DNA of 64,000 nucleotides from Cylicocyclus nassatus (Eukaryota; Nematoda; Chromadorea; Rhabditida; Strongylidae): NCBI GenBank assembly GCA_958299035.1, contig CATQJL010000223.1:55720302-55784301 (forward strand), written 5' to 3'. A model generated the notes under the pieces. It had not been told where the DNA came from. It did not search any database and worked only from the letters and a program-made list of their open reading frames with translations. The translations under genes were made by a program, and so were the position numbers. This document shows positions 35,340 to 48,033 of the stretch, piece by piece; within the stretch, counting starts at the first letter, position 1; each line of letters starts with the position of its first letter.

Positions 35340-35790
35340 CAGTAAACATGAATCCATCATTGGCCAATCCAAATGTTCTACTCTTGCTCAACTCTTTCTT
35401 GCGACAATGTGTATCCATTGATACAATGCTAATTATTCAACGAATCAGACATCCTTCAATTTCTGATTATGGTTCGTCATTAAGGCCACTTGAGTGCGAT
35501 GGAGGTCTCAAGCATGCGTTTTTTCAACAAAAACGTTGTTGCTTCGATGCTCTCTTGCAGTTTTGATGTCTGATGGAAAGAGCAGTTGGCGTTTCCTTTC
35601 CGAAAAAGGCGCCACTAATAGCTGGTTAATTTTGCCATTATTCATTGATCCTAGTCTCAACCTTAGGCGAAAGGGGTCAGCCAGATGCCGGCCCAAAAGG
35701 TCAGAGAAATTTCTTCACCTATCGCATCTATGGGTTGAAACAACTGTCGTTCCAACTGTATTGTCAGGCAGTTTTTTAGTGCATGGTATG
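35340..35790 (+). repeat. Uninterrupted copy of the 32.6-33.8 kb repeat unit
   Basis: Contains the empty target site for the TTAA MITE at about 35427. No coding seen. Confidence 0.7.
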
Positions 35791-36107
35791 TCTGATACAT
35801 GCGATTTACCCTAAAATCTCATAGATGAGTCCTCCCATTCAGATAAGTCCGTCTACAGATATGTCCGCTTTCTTTCCACTATAACTACCCTAAAATCCGT
35901 ACAAGAAGTCCGCCTATCAGATAAGTCCGCAGAAGAACTAACAGTTAAGTCCGCTTCCTTGACAACCTCGCGCCGCCAAGAGTCCTGCGGATAAGTCCGC
36001 TTTTCAGATGAAAACAAGAAGGATGCGCAATTGCGCTGCCTTTTTTGGTCTCAAAATGAATCGAAGCAACAGATCTTTATTCAGGTTCCATTCCATGTTC
36101 ATCATTA

Positions 36108-36524
36108 TCAAAAACGTGGGTGACCGACGCTGACGACTAAATTCTTTTTCTTCATAAATGATTTGCACCACGACGCTGATGCCTTGAAGTACTGTCGGCC
36201 AGAATCCTGCGCTAGCTGCAATGCCTTCGCTCGAATGTCCTTGACAAGCACTGCTCTGCTTGCTTCCCGCCTCTGCACAATCCATGCATAGACAGCTTCC
36301 TCGATCTCCTCTACCTTTTGCTTCCCATAACGGTTGGCGCGTTTCTTCAATGGCATATCCTCCAAATTCTCCTTATCGGCCTTCCATCTTCGAATCAGAC
36401 GTGCAGAGACTTCGCAATGAGCAGCTGCGGCCGATGTCTTATGTTCCAAGGCATATTCTATAGCGTTAAGCTTGAAAAGCGTGGTGTAGGACTTCCTTCT
36501 GGTAGCCATTGAGATGCGAGACAC
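36108..36524 (-). pseudogene. Pogo/Tigger-like transposase, DNA-binding part only
   Basis: 138 residues. N-terminal RRKSYTTLFKLNAIEYALEH and a second helix pair with IRRWKADKENL form a helix-turn-helix like that of pogo/CENP-B-type transposases. Residues about 75-125 (EEAVYAWIVQRREASRAV ... ASASWCKSFMKKKNL) form the second HTH, where family members read W-x-x-x-F-M-x-R-x-x-L. The frame ends shortly after; the catalytic DDE domain is missing from the rest of the inner element. ATG at 36524 or 36509 are both possible. It is most likely a truncated transposase; a short DNA-binding product is conceivable. Confidence 0.75.
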
Positions 36525-37074
36525 CTGAACAGCTTAAGTCACAGCATATAAGACTATGCTGGAAATATAGGGCTCTGCGTGATTGCGAACTTCGCTGAGT
36601 TGGCGGTCATTGCACACTGGAATCACGCGGAGTCCTATAAATTTGCGCTGATCATCGAAAGGTTTACTCTTTTACAAAAAAAAGCAGGCGGCACCAAATT
36701 TGTCTACTCTGCCTTTTGTCTTGGAAGTACTAGCTTAATGAAACAAGAATTGAGAACAAGAACAAAGAAGCCTGATGCTTTGCTAGGGTTGAGCGTTTTT
36801 AGACTGCCACTCTTCCGTTCATTAAAGCATTTGACAAAAGCCGTATGGCGTGGGTCAACAGAGACTACGTTCAGACCATGAAAACAATAGAGGAAGCAAA
36901 AAGTACAGGCAGTCAGGTTCAATGGTTGTAGCCTGTACAGGTTCAAGCGATGTGTTGAGAACATTGTCGCTTTCGAAATGAATGCTACCAATGATAAGAT
37001 GAGATGATTACAATGGTGCAATGATGACAACTATTATGATTCTTTTCATCGGCAGAAATTGCTCAATTTCGTAC

Positions 37075-37605
37075 AAGTGTCATATATAGGAAAAGAACTC
37101 ACTTATCCAGCGTACGCGATGACGAAACCGCGGCTGTATTCTCAGCAAGCAGCCTTCACTGCTCTTCAAGTCCTCAGACGGTTCTTTTCAGGCGCTTTCA
37201 CGGCTTGGTTTGAAGCACTGAAATATGTGATATCTAAAACAACTTTTCTGTATCCTTTTGCAAAACTACGAACCGCTTGTGTCTTTTTACTTCGTCAATT
37301 ACTGCTTGGAACAGAGTATGCGCGACGATCAACGTTCCAAAAAGGCTTTGTAGGAGATGCATGTACTGTAGTTAGCCTATATCAAAAATCTCCCCTGCGT
37401 AGTATTTGCTGGCAGTGGGGTGAAATCCGACCTTACCATCGTGTCATCAACTTCAATACAAAAGAAATGTCATATCAAAGAGAAGCTTACCTATCCAGCG
37501 TATGCGATGATGAATCCGCGACGATACTGCCAGCAAGTAGACTGTACGACTTGTCGAATCCTTGGGCTCTTTCTTTCAGGCGATATCGCGGCCTTGTTTA
37601 AATCT
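37075..37605 (+). repeat. Imperfect direct repeat inside the inner element
   Basis: 'aagtgtcatatataggaaaaga...tatccagcgtacgcgatga' at 37075 recurs as 'aaatgtcatatcaaagagaag...tatccagcgtatgcgatga' at 37465, and similarity continues for about 130 bp. Confidence 0.6.
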
Positions 37606-37814
37606 ACACTGGCAAGCCACGCGGGCGGTCGCGCGCGTCTGTGCTCCCAGGTCGCGCTTGCTCATGCTCAGGACAGGCGGACTTATCTAAGAGAGGATTT
37701 AAGAGGACTTATTTGGTAGACTTTTGGCGGCGCAGAGGGCGTTTTTTCATCGATTTTTCGCGTCGAAACTGCAGATAAGTCCGGACTTATTGTACGGATT
37801 TTAGGGTACCGGTA

Positions 37815-37945
37815 CCTAAAATCTCACAGATAAGTCCGGACTTATCTGATGGGAGGACTTAACTGCAAGACTTTTGACGGCGCGAGGGCGATTTTTCATC
37901 GATTTTTCGTGTCAAAAAGGCAGACTTATCTGTAAGACTTTAGGG
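37815..37945. mobile_element. Short 131-bp MITE of the same family
   Basis: CCTAAAATCTCACAGATAAG at the left and CTTATCTGTAAGACTTTAGGG at the right are near-perfect inverted repeats; TA on both sides (37813-37814, 37946-37947). May instead be the tail of the outer element. Confidence 0.55.
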
Positions 37946-37947
37946 TA

Positions 37948-38997
37948 AATGGAGTCCTAGAGTCAGCTCTGTCAAGCAAGAGTTGCCTTTCTTGTCGCGC
38001 ATTTTGCTCAGTAGCCGTTGTTCACGATTGTTATCTTGTACACCAGTGTTCCATAATCTTATGCTCATTCTCGCTACTGCAAATCTGCAATGCCATATGA
38101 AAAACGCTTAAGATGACTCGTCTAGCTCCAATGGGACAGCTCCTGTAAAAGAATACTCTTGCAGCTTTTTTTAGGATAAACATGACGTGAACTGTCAACA
38201 TCAGAGTGTTAAAAACTGCAGCCATTCGTCTTTCTGTTCCATCCTAGTTACACATTTGTACCGAGGTTGTACATTCATCAGTCTAGAACGCTCATCCATT
38301 TCGGACTGAGTTGTCTCCGTCGGTCAGAAGAGTTCAGTCAAATCGAATTTTCAATTTCGTAGTTTGAAATTTCTTGATAGATCAAAGGCAGCGTAACCCA
38401 AAATTTCGACTCGAATGTTTTGTCATCTTCCTTTTCCATGACCCTGATCACAGTTATGAAATTCAAATTCTCCAAAACCCCCAAAAACTCCGATCCCCGA
38501 AAACCCTCTCTTCAGAGGGCGGTCGAGTTTCAAATTGCTCGACCCCGTCTTCATGCTAGCGAGGAGCAGTTGCAACTGCATGATAGGCTGCATTTGCAGC
38601 TGCAATTGTAGCGTAGGCTTACAGGTTACGCTGACGTGAATTCGTCCAAAGGAGACGGACCGCAGAAAAAGGGGCGGAGCGCAAAAAGAATAAAAATTTT
38701 CTCCTCTTAGAAGCAACATTGGGAGACCGGACCAACGCAGTTGGTCTTCTTCTGGGCCCTACATACACCGTATAAAGAAGGGTAGCATAGATTCCGGATG
38801 TACCCTGCCTTAAGCGCAATGGCTTTATCAATTTCTTTCACTTTTGAAACACTACGAGCTTGCTGCTCAACACTGTTTTCATTTCAGTCATAGTCACCAC
38901 TGCCAGCATAAGACTAGTATAAAGCTACTAACATTCCGTACGCGTCGCTCACCAGCATGACCTGCAAAACATCTACTTCCATGCTAAGGTCTTTATA
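37948..38997. other. No recognisable gene
   Basis: Contains weak palindromes (CCGAAAACCCTCTCTTCAGAGGG near 38505; GCAGTTGCAACTGC at 38567) and short frames without domains. Confidence 0.5.
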
Positions 38998-39564
38998 AGG
39001 CCCGTATACACATAAATCACCGCTGGGGAGTCGTATTTCGCTACTTTAGAAATCTGTATTCTTCTTTTTATTCATGTTTTGAAGGCTCTCATACCCTAAT
39101 ATTTGAGCGTAATATATGGCAGACAATGTCATCGACAATGTCATACAAGTTGAGATTTTCACTGTTTGTGATCCCCTGAGGATGTCAGATAATCACTCCT
39201 TGTTTTGAAAATCGTCTATCTTTTCAGAGAATTAGTAAAACGTCGCAAAGTTGTACTGAGGAACTAATATGACACTGCTAGGAATCTCTTCTTTGCGACG
39301 ATTTCGTCGCGTTTACGAGATGATATACGAATTTGAATTTGAATTTGATGATATAAGATTTTGAAGACGAGGAGGTGATTCCTGTGGATCTATCAGGGGG
39401 TTAAACAATACATTGTGCTTGTATGCACATAAAAAATTCTTATCCATTACACTCAAATATATGAGGAGCCAAGGAAAAAAATGATTTAGATACCTACAGT
39501 AGCGAGAGCGTTCCCTCGCAAAACCCCTCTCCCTCCTAGCGTGGATGTACGTGCATGCGGGCCT
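38998..39564. mobile_element. Palindromic MITE, AGGCCCGT termini (copy A)
   Basis: Left AGGCCCGTATACACATAAAT and right (complement) AGGCCCGCATGCACGTACAT, with 'cgctactttagaaatc' mirrored by 'gatacctacagtagcg'. A second member is at 53633-54325. No coding. Confidence 0.72.
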
Positions 39565-40242
39565 AAATTTTGTTTTTTTTTTCATAAAAGCTTTCTCGCT
39601 ATCAGAAATACAGAAGCAGAATCTGAGAGGTGTTTCCAAACGTTTGTTGAAACAAGAGGACGATATGCCTGCGACGCGTAACTTATTTTTCCTCCTGCTC
39701 CGAGTTTGTGTTAGCCTTAACGCAGCCTTGGGCTGAATAAAGTATACACCATTTCACTGCTTCAGTGCTAGACAACATAAAGTACGAAACACAAGTGCGA
39801 AAGCGAAGTTTTCGTCTTTCGTTTTAAACAGGATACTGTAAACATCCTGTAGGATTTACAGATTTCAACATCTTTTGATGTTAACTACCACAGCGATTTA
39901 AAAGATAATAATACTGATATTCCGTTAGTGCAAATGAAAATGAAAGCTTTGAGTTGTTTCGTTTTCAAAGCTTGACCGCACTGACCGCAATAGAGCACAT
40001 GCGGCTGCCGTTGCAGCCTGAGTGCAGAAGGAAGAAGCAGCCACAACCACGTAAAAATATCCCAAGTTACAATCAAAAGTCATGGCATCTGGTTTTCCAA
40101 CTTCGATCAATTTTCCGCTTGCTATTTATCATCATGTATTTTGGTTCTAGATCTTCTTGTTTCAAACATCCTTCAATTGTTATTGGTCAGTTTGAGCAAA
40201 ATTAAGTCAATTTTAATTCAATTTTAATTTTAATTTCAATTT
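39565..40242. other. No recognisable gene
   Basis: AT-rich spacer; a low-complexity 'attttaatt' run at 40205-40242. Confidence 0.5.
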
Positions 40243-40246
40243 ACCT

Positions 40247-40369
40247 AAGACGGCTGCTCGCAAATTTCTAGACGCATTGTGGATTACTAAGAACCCAAAA
40301 ATTAACCGTAAAGAAGAATGCCTCGCAATCACGAGAGAACTATCGCCTTATCTGAGTCAACTATGCTGA
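40247..40369 (+). pseudogene. PLE C-terminal fragment
   Basis: 40 codons ending in TGA: ARKFLDALWITKNPKINRKE and ECLAITRELSPYLSQLC. They align with the tail of the GIY-YIG fragment at 3982-4509 (LEAFWIATESPKMNRKDECL). It is the 3' end of a PLE whose body is gone; a PLE terminal sequence follows at 40545. Confidence 0.8.
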
Positions 40370-40544
40370 CCTTCCATTTAGTTCTTCCATATACAGTCAG
40401 CCCAGCGGTCGTTCTATCAAGGGAATTGTTTGTGTGGTGAGTAACTGTTGCAAAGCTACTGGTCAAAATTAAGGCTTAGACCTTTTTCGTAAGGCCTTGA
40501 AGACATTTGCCCGTCTGGTTACGAATTTATACCCCATTCAGGCC

Positions 40545-40568
40545 CTGACGAAGGCGAGAAGCCGAAAC
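40545..40568 (+). ncRNA. Candidate hammerhead-like core in PLE terminus
   Basis: CTGACGA, A, GGC-GAGAA-GCC, GAAAC, followed by GTTGGCCAATAAAG. It has the same layout as at 3717-3741 but with a different, still paired, stem. It lies between the PLE C-terminal fragment and a PLE start ATG at 40635 (MPRFIESRTC). Confidence 0.42.
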
Positions 40569-40689
40569 GTTGGCCAATAAAGTTTGTAACAATCTTGGCG
40601 TTGGCTACAAGACATTAATCTCAACTTATAAACTATGCCAAGATTTATCGAGAGTCGTACATGCAAGTCAATTTTGTAGAAACTTATCT

Positions 40690-40830
40690 TTTGAGGTTTT
40701 ATAATGTAGTTGTTTATATATGCCGCACTCGAGATTGGTAACAATTATTTATAAGGTGGCTGACGTTTCGGCAGATCGCCTTCTTCAAAGCATGGAATGG
40801 ACAAAACTATCTGTAGCTTATCCGATCCAA
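40690..40830 (-). repeat. PLE terminal sequence, inverted relative of 45520-45660
   Basis: 'gtagttgtttatatatgccg', 'cactcgagattggtaacaat', 'ggtggctgacgtttcggcag' are the complement of the 45520-45660 block. Contains a degenerate hammerhead-like core at 40765-40788 (minus). Confidence 0.7.
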
Positions 40831-40833
40831 CGT

Positions 40834-41120
40834 CCTCAGACAATCGCCGGAGGCAGGCGGGCACCGGAAAAATAGATGGCTGCTTTCTCGCAGCCCGCTC
40901 GCGTTTCTTAGAAAGCAATCAGGACTTTTTGGAAAGCCGCTTGCTGAGTTCACGAATCTTCAAAGGTTCAGCAATATATCTGCAAAAGATAAGAGCAAAA
41001 AAATTCAACAAGCGGTCTCTAAAGAAATTGCTGATCATTTTCCTGAAATCTGCGAACGGAATGCAAAATTTCAGCAACGCGTATTTTCCGGCGCCCGCCT
41101 GCCCCGGCGATTGTCTGCGG
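40834..41120. mobile_element. 287-bp palindromic MITE
   Basis: CCTCAGACAATCGCCGGAGG at the left and (complement) CCGCAGACAATCGCCGGGGC at the right, continuing GCAGGCGGGC / GGAAAA on both arms. Located just before the long (GT)n tract. Confidence 0.72.
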
Positions 41121-41141
41121 TCTCTGCGGCTCCATAAGTAG

Positions 41142-42495
<1,354 letters not shown>

Positions 42496-42666
42496 TCGAA
42501 TAATCGAAAATGAAAAATTTCGAGTAAACGAACATCGAGTAAATTCAAAATAAAAAATCTCGAGTAAACGAATAGTGAATGAATTCGAGATTTACAAATT
42601 CTCGAATGAACGATTTACGAATAACCTTCGGAAAATCAGGAATATCGAATGAATGAATATCGATTA
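42496..42666 (+). repeat. Degenerate TCGAGTAAACGAA simple repeat
   Basis: Repeated 'tctcgagtaaacgaa' and 'attcgag' words; similar AT-rich 'ttcgaat' sequence at 45100-45320. Confidence 0.6.
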
Positions 42667-42668
42667 TA

Positions 42669-43735
42669 CAGTGCTGGACAAAATTATAAGTCCACTCTAA
42701 AAAGTGCCATATCTCACCCTGTCGTCAATAAAATGTTTCAAAATTTGGTACAGCCATGTGTTTACCAGCCTACTATCACTCACCAGAATGGGTCTCGTTT
42801 TCGTTCGGTCATTCAAGAAAAAATTGAAAATTTTGAAAAAAGCAGGCTTGAAGGCTGGACAAAATTATAGGTCCACCTGGAGTTTTTAATGATTAAAGCA
42901 CTTTTTAGCTTCCGAATTTTTTTAGGTAGGTACTCCTAAAAACGTTAAACAGCTGCTTTAGTCAAGCTGTGTCATACCTCACAGAAATGATTATCTGTTT
43001 TTGCCTTGAAAATGCTTTCACATGTATTTCGCTCCACAAACTTGCGTTAAGTAAGAAATTCTGCAGTTTCTCAGCTAGATCGCGGAAGCGACGGGGTTTC
43101 GTCTACCTCTACCAGCTTTATTCTTGTGTAAAGAATGCTTCTACAATATCTTGAAGTTATAATGACAATGCATAAAGGGTTTTAGGGCAGAAACTGAGGC
43201 TTACTCTCCCGATTGAGTCGAATTCGGATTTGCTTCAGCAGCAAAAAGTCGGATTTTAACCTCAATGCCCACGTCAAAAAGCATCCAGAAGGTGAATAAA
43301 ACCCCGTACCTTCCGGTCCAGTTGAGAAACTGCAGAATTTCTCACTCGACGCAGGTTTGTGAAGCGAAATAGATGTGAAAGCATTTTCAAGGCAAAAAAG
43401 CAGATAATCAGTTCTTTCGGAGGTACGACACAGCTTGACTAGAGCAGCTGTTTAACATTTTTGAATGTGTACTTATCTGAAAACATTCGGATGCTAAGAA
43501 GTGCTTTAATCAGTAAAAACTCTAGGTGGACCTATAATTTTGTCCAGCCTTCAAGCCTGCTTTTTTCAAAATTTTCAATTTTTTCTTGAATAACCAAACG
43601 AAAACGAGACCCCATTTTGACGATTATATAGCAGGCTGGTAAACACACGGCTGTACCAAATTTTGGAACATTTTATTGACAACAGAGTGAGTTATGGCAC
43701 TTTTTAGAGTGGACCTACAATTTTGTCCAGCACTG
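42669..43735. mobile_element. Tc1/mariner-type MITE with long, doubled inverted repeats
   Basis: Ends CAGTGCTGGACAAAATTATA and (complement) CAGTGCTGGACAAAATTGTA, flanked by TA (42667-42668, 43736-43737). The terminal motif GCTGGACAAAATTATAGGTC recurs internally at 42852 and, inverted, at 43530-43553, so each arm has two copies. Arms of about 500 bp are complementary throughout. No transposase. Confidence 0.88.
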
Positions 43736-43737
43736 TA

Positions 43738-44030
43738 TAATAAGTCGCTTAATCTGAGGTGTGTGGAGTTTGTCCGTTACGAAAATATTGTAAGGAATGA
43801 TTCACATTGCTTTGAAGTATGTGAGAGCAGCACGACAGGGTAGGGCATTTTCATTTGGGATTCTTACTGGACTGAGGATTGATGCACCTCCACGTAATTT
43901 TCATCTTTCCCAAACGGCCAGTGCGTGCCTCGCAACGCACTGTTATCGATTATATTCGAACATTGCGGGTCGAATTTCGATTAAATTGAATGATTTATCG
44001 AATAACTAGAACAACTCAATCTAAAACTTG
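43738..44030. other. Flank containing the CCAGTGCG hairpin
   Basis: 43918-43944 reads GCCAGTGCGTGCCTCGCAAC then GCACTG, related to the hairpin at 42455-42495. No gene. Confidence 0.45.
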
Positions 44031-44390
44031 TTGACATATTCGGCTGAAGCCGATCCATTCATAATGAGCACCCTCATATCCCCTATACCGACTCCTGTCT
44101 CAAGATTTTCCAACGGTAAATTTGATAGAATAGATTTTATTCTTAATCAGCACCCTCATTTTCCCCCTGTACCAACCCCCAGCTTCGCTCAAGATTTTCC
44201 GAAAATCGATAAAAGCATCAAAGTAGATGTTTATTCATAATCAGCACTTTCATTTAGCCCCTGTACCATCCCCAGCCTCGTAGCTCAAATTTTTCCAGAA
44301 AATCGATAAAATCGATAAAATAAAATTTATGAATAATCAGCACCACCCTTTCTTACCCCCTGTACCAAATCCCGTCCCGTAGCTAGCATC
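44031..44390 (+). repeat. Degenerate tandem repeat with ATCGATAAAA
   Basis: About four diverged units of roughly 100 bp, each with 'cagcaccctcat', 'ccccctgtacca', 'cccagc', 'gctcaa.attttcc' and 'aaatcgataaaa'. The unit resembles the arms of the palindrome at 21274-21859. Confidence 0.7.
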
Positions 44391-45519
44391 TCGTGACTGG
44401 AAAACCGCGTTATATTGTCGCGTGAAGTATGTGCGGGACCTGTCACAATCAAAGCGCGCATTTCTCAATGTGCACCTTCTTCGTCCGGCTTTAGTCCTTA
44501 TCTTTGATAGGCTGATAACTCCCAGTGTTGAAGTGCCTGCAAGCCTCCGTGAAAAAATTAAATGCACTGTGAGAACACAACTATCATGTACTATCTATTG
44601 AATAAAACTTTATTGCAAGGTGATATAACTACAAAATTCAGCAACCGTCCACTACAGCTGCGATGTCCTTTACTCAAAATACACCAATTCGCGAAAAATC
44701 TTTGAGGTAAAGAATAGAGACAGTTGTGCAACATGAGTTTTACAAGCAAGAGTGCTCACTAGTGTGGACCTTTGCGCATCAAAAGCATGAGCAATGCAAA
44801 GAATGAGGAACAGGCATGTCAACACCCTTCCAGTCTATTAACTCGGAACCTGAGCTTGAATCTGATAGCTGTTTTTTTGCTGATTTGGTGCCAACAGCAG
44901 CCGAACTATCTCATTGATCGAAAAAGCACCAATTATAATCCACACCTATTTTTTGCTGTCGCAAGCAGTCCAAGAAATGCGACTTCCATACACTTCAAAG
45001 GATTTCAAAAAGATGCTTCATCGAGTTTTGCAGAAAAAACGCAGACGAAGCGAGCTTGATACTGAGCAGTTAGCTCTACAACAAACTCGAACAATCTGAG
45101 TACGGAGTTTATTCGAATAGGAATTCGAATAAACATTGCAATAAGACATCCGAATAAAATCTATTCGAAACCCCGTTTTTTGATTATTTGAGTTTCGAAT
45201 CTTATTTAAAACCCCGTCTTCTCAATTATTCGAGTTTCGAATGTTATTCGAAAATGGAAGCCCTCCGAAAATCGAATTTTGAATGTGAATATATTCAAAG
45301 GTTTTCTTCAAATGATCGAATTTCTATTCGATTCGGACCCAAGTATATGACGTAGGGGTCATCTTTTGATTCACTGTAGGCATATGATTAGCGCGGCATA
45401 CATGGTCATTCATTAGCGCTCGCTCAGGCACTTGCATGCTATCCGCATTTTCAAAAAGGTAAGTGTTTGGTTTGGCATAGTCAGTAAACAGGCAGAGTCT
45501 TAGAACTTTGCTTGTGGAG
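44391..45519. other. No recognisable gene
   Basis: Contains an AT-rich TTCGAAT-type simple repeat at 45110-45320. Short frames lack domains. Confidence 0.5.
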
Positions 45520-45690
45520 CTGCAGAGACGTTTGATCGGATAAGCTGCAGATCGTTTTGTCCATTCCAGGCTCTGAAGAAGGCGATCTGCTGAAACGTCA
45601 GCCACCCAATAAATAATTGTTACCAATCTCGAGTGCGGCTTATATAAACAACTACAGTATCTGCGCCATGCTGAGGTTCATAGATCGAAC
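45520..45690 (+). repeat. PLE terminal sequence and start fragment
   Basis: CTGAAGA, A, GGC...GCT, GAAAC (45573-45596) is another copy of the hammerhead-like core. It is followed by ATG at 45668 giving MLRFIDRT, a diverged PLE start. Inverted relative at 40690-40830. Confidence 0.65.
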
Positions 45691-46423
45691 AATTCAGTCT
45701 TATAAAGTTTCGTTTTTCAAATGTAAACCTGAGTAGCCATTCAACGCGTTCAAAAGAGTGGTATAAGACTTCATTTGTAGTATAGCTAAATAATGTGGTC
45801 AGTGTGGTGGGTTGGTCGGCGCGGTTAGTGCGCTCAGTGTGACAGTACTAAACAACACATTGCTGCTGCAACTACAATCCTTTCACAATCTACAGCCAAC
45901 TGGACTCTCCTTCTGCAAAGATGCCTAACTTGAAGCACATGTTGCAAGATGACTGACGGTTTACGCTGAAGTTAGCTATCAAATTTCAGGAAAGGTTAAG
46001 AAAAGGTCAATGTCTTAGAATAGAAGTGAATCAGTGGCAATGGTTTTTGTGGGAGGGATGTTTAGTTGAAGTAACCAAATTGCCTGAAACTACTCTACGT
46101 ACCACTAGTATGAGTACTGTAAGTCATTATTTTATTTTTGTATTTAGATCAAAGATATGTGTAGCGTAATCACGCTCTCTTTTGCTTGTTATAATTATTT
46201 CTTGATAATCAAGTGTAAGTGAGAAGCGCGCAAGGGCTAATAAACCAGCCACCGATGCAGCAGCGACAAAGACGCCGGCGCTAACGATGCTGTGGAGTCC
46301 ACAGCAAGTGTTGCCAACACCTAAAAAATCTTTTGCTAATAGTACGGACGCCTCGTATTCATGCACTGAGGTGTGGCAATGCCTCTGTGTTCGTGCGCTT
46401 GCCACAACACATATTGTTGATTC
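45691..46423. other. No recognisable gene
   Basis: A 141-codon minus frame (46127-46552) has no recognised domain and crosses an inverted repeat; not accepted as a gene. Confidence 0.5.
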
Positions 46424-46568
46424 AACTGGCTGAGGTTCGGCAAAGGCGCGGCTTCGTGACCTAATTAAGGCTAGGTAATGATCAGAGAGCACTGGCGCGC
46501 GAGAGACACAGGTGCGTCGCGAGCGCGAGCGGCCTGCCTTGACGAACCTCAACCAGTTGAATCAAAGA
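46424..46568. repeat. 145-bp inverted repeat beside the gap
   Basis: 'ttgattcaactggctgaggt' then 'tcggcaaaggc' mirrored by 'gccttgacga' and 'acctcaaccagttgaatcaa'. Possibly a small MITE; 26 bp from the gap. Confidence 0.65.
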
Positions 46569-46594
46569 TATGCTGATCGTCTTTTTATGTACCA

Positions 46595-46617
46595 NNNNNN
46601 NNNNNNNNNNNNNNNNN
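46595..46617. other. Assembly gap, 23 N
   Basis: The gap lies exactly where the ASP copy 2 would continue into exon 5. Confidence 0.99.
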
Positions 46618-46669
46618 GAATATCTCGCTATCACTTGCTGCCTATCATCAATGTTGCCAGAAAAAATAC

Positions 46670-47033
46670 CAATTTGTTCATGGCAGCAGCTTTGGGAGCA
46701 TAACCTCCATAACCATCTTTAGCTTTTCCATTAGCCACCAGCGATCTGCATGCATCAGATGTGAACTCGTAGACAGCAAAAAATCCTTCTCATTAGATCT
46801 CTTACCTTAGCTCGTTGTGAACGTCCAAGAACTTTTGACGGATCTGATCGTTCATGCCGCCATTTGCGGGGCAAATACCTGGTAAAAAAAGACTAACATT
46901 TTTGGCAATTAGCAGCACCAAGAGCTTGGACTATACCTGCATAAGCAGTCGCGATTAGGCAGACCTGAAATGTTTATTAAATCGCTTAGTCAAAATTGAA
47001 AAAGTAGCGACTTACCAATAGAACGGAACGCAT
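46670..47033 (-). pseudogene. ASP/SCP-like gene, second copy, exons 1-4 only
   Basis: Exons 47016-47033, 46937-46964, 46806-46878 and 46670-46745 are identical in borders to the intact gene at 16093-17301. The encoded first 65 residues (signal peptide through AAAMNKL) differ by one visible change, Asp54 to Gly in the YGDYAP segment. Intron 4 begins and the assembly gap cuts the copy before exon 5. Sequence left of the gap is unrelated, so either the gap hides about 800 bp of gene or the copy is truncated. Marked as partial; it could be a functional paralogue. Confidence 0.85.
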
Positions 47034-47290
47034 TTTGTGTGTGATGCTGGTCCGATGTTGCTGCTTTTATGCAGGTTGTGAGCTTTCACTCTTCTGACGT
47101 TGGCCATAAGCTGTGTCATCTTTTCACATCATTTTGATGCAAAAAATAGTGAAGATCTTCTGTTGGGATCTGTTATCATAGCTGTCTCATAAGTGAACTG
47201 TGATGTCAAATAGAACACTGAGCGAAAAAAGCAAAGCAAAAATACCAACACCGTCGACGTTGCCGATTGTTATGAATCTAACCAGTCGTC

Positions 47291-47405
47291 GACAAAACTC
47301 TGATATACTGCAATGACTCGGTTAGCCCCACCAATTCAAGTATATTGGTAGAGATATACTGCAATGACTCGGTTAGCCCCACCAATTCAAGTATATTGGT
47401 AGAGA
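47291..47405 (+). repeat. 51-bp tandem duplication specific to copy 2
   Basis: 'gatatactgcaatgactcgg' through 'agtatattggtaga' occurs twice here and once in copy 1 (17570-17620). Confidence 0.85.
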
Positions 47406-47814
47406 TATCAGCCTAGTGCACACAAAGAAATAAGTGATAGTTTTTCTTGGGTTGATTGCATTTCTATTAGACTAAGCTCCAGTAACAGTCTAGATATCTA
47501 CCAACAGAGCCTCAAAATTTGGGTACTACAAAATCTAGAGCCTATCAAGCCAATGAAACATGCTTCTTGCTTCGATGGCACCCAGAATTTTTTTTATTGA
47601 TTTCATCAACGTCAATAACTTCGTTGGTACTTTCTGCAACCAATGTTCTATTTGACATCAGAATTCACTTGATGTGCGACACAGCTATGGTGATACTCCT
47701 GATATCTCCCAGCAAATTCATATTGGAGATGACACAGCTTATGAACAACGTCAGAAGGGTAAAAGGTCACAATCTGCATAAAATCAGCAAATTCGGACTA
47801 GCATCACACACAAT

Positions 47815-47832
47815 ATGCGTTCCGTTCTATTG
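47815..47832 (+). pseudogene. Orphan ASP exon 1, second copy
   Basis: Same 18 bases and GTAAGT donor as 18035-18052, again on the strand opposite to the partial ASP gene, again followed by the foldback element. Confidence 0.8.
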
Positions 47833-48033
47833 GTAAGTCCCTATTTTCAGTTTTGACAAGTTATCCTTAAATATTACACTTTCAATGCAAGTCGAACTCT
47901 TGGCAATGCTCTCAGAAAGAGACAGCAAAAGTAAATCAAGTTATTTTTTTGACAGAATTTTTTGAATACCGAGCGACCATGAAACAGTATAGATACAATA
48001 CCGCTCACATTTTTTGAAAAATAGACGCGAATA

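Larger units (their letters stand above)
35888..37806. mobile_element. Inner pogo/Tc-like element, 1.9 kb, TA-flanked
   Basis: Termini CCCTAAAATCCGTACAA and TTGTACGGATTTTAGGG are perfect inverted repeats of 17 bp, flanked by TA at 35886-35887 and 37807-37808. It carries the truncated transposase at 36108-36524 and an imperfect direct repeat at 37075-37215 / 37465-37605. It inserted into a related element. Confidence 0.82.
35809..37945. mobile_element. Outer TA-flanked element with CCCTAAAATC termini
   Basis: Begins CCCTAAAATCTCATAGATGA after TA (35807-35808) and ends CTTATCTGTAAGACTTTAGGG before TA (37946-37947). The termini carry multiple 'cagataagtccg' motifs. It is interrupted by an inner relative at 35888-37806. 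Confidence 0.75.

Noticed and set aside
37059..37719. Two overlapping plus frames in the inner pogo-like element
   Set aside because: They arise from an imperfect direct repeat and carry no transposase motifs.
46127..46552. 141-codon minus frame
   Set aside because: No recognised domain, low-complexity Ser/Arg start, and it overlaps an inverted repeat beside a gap.
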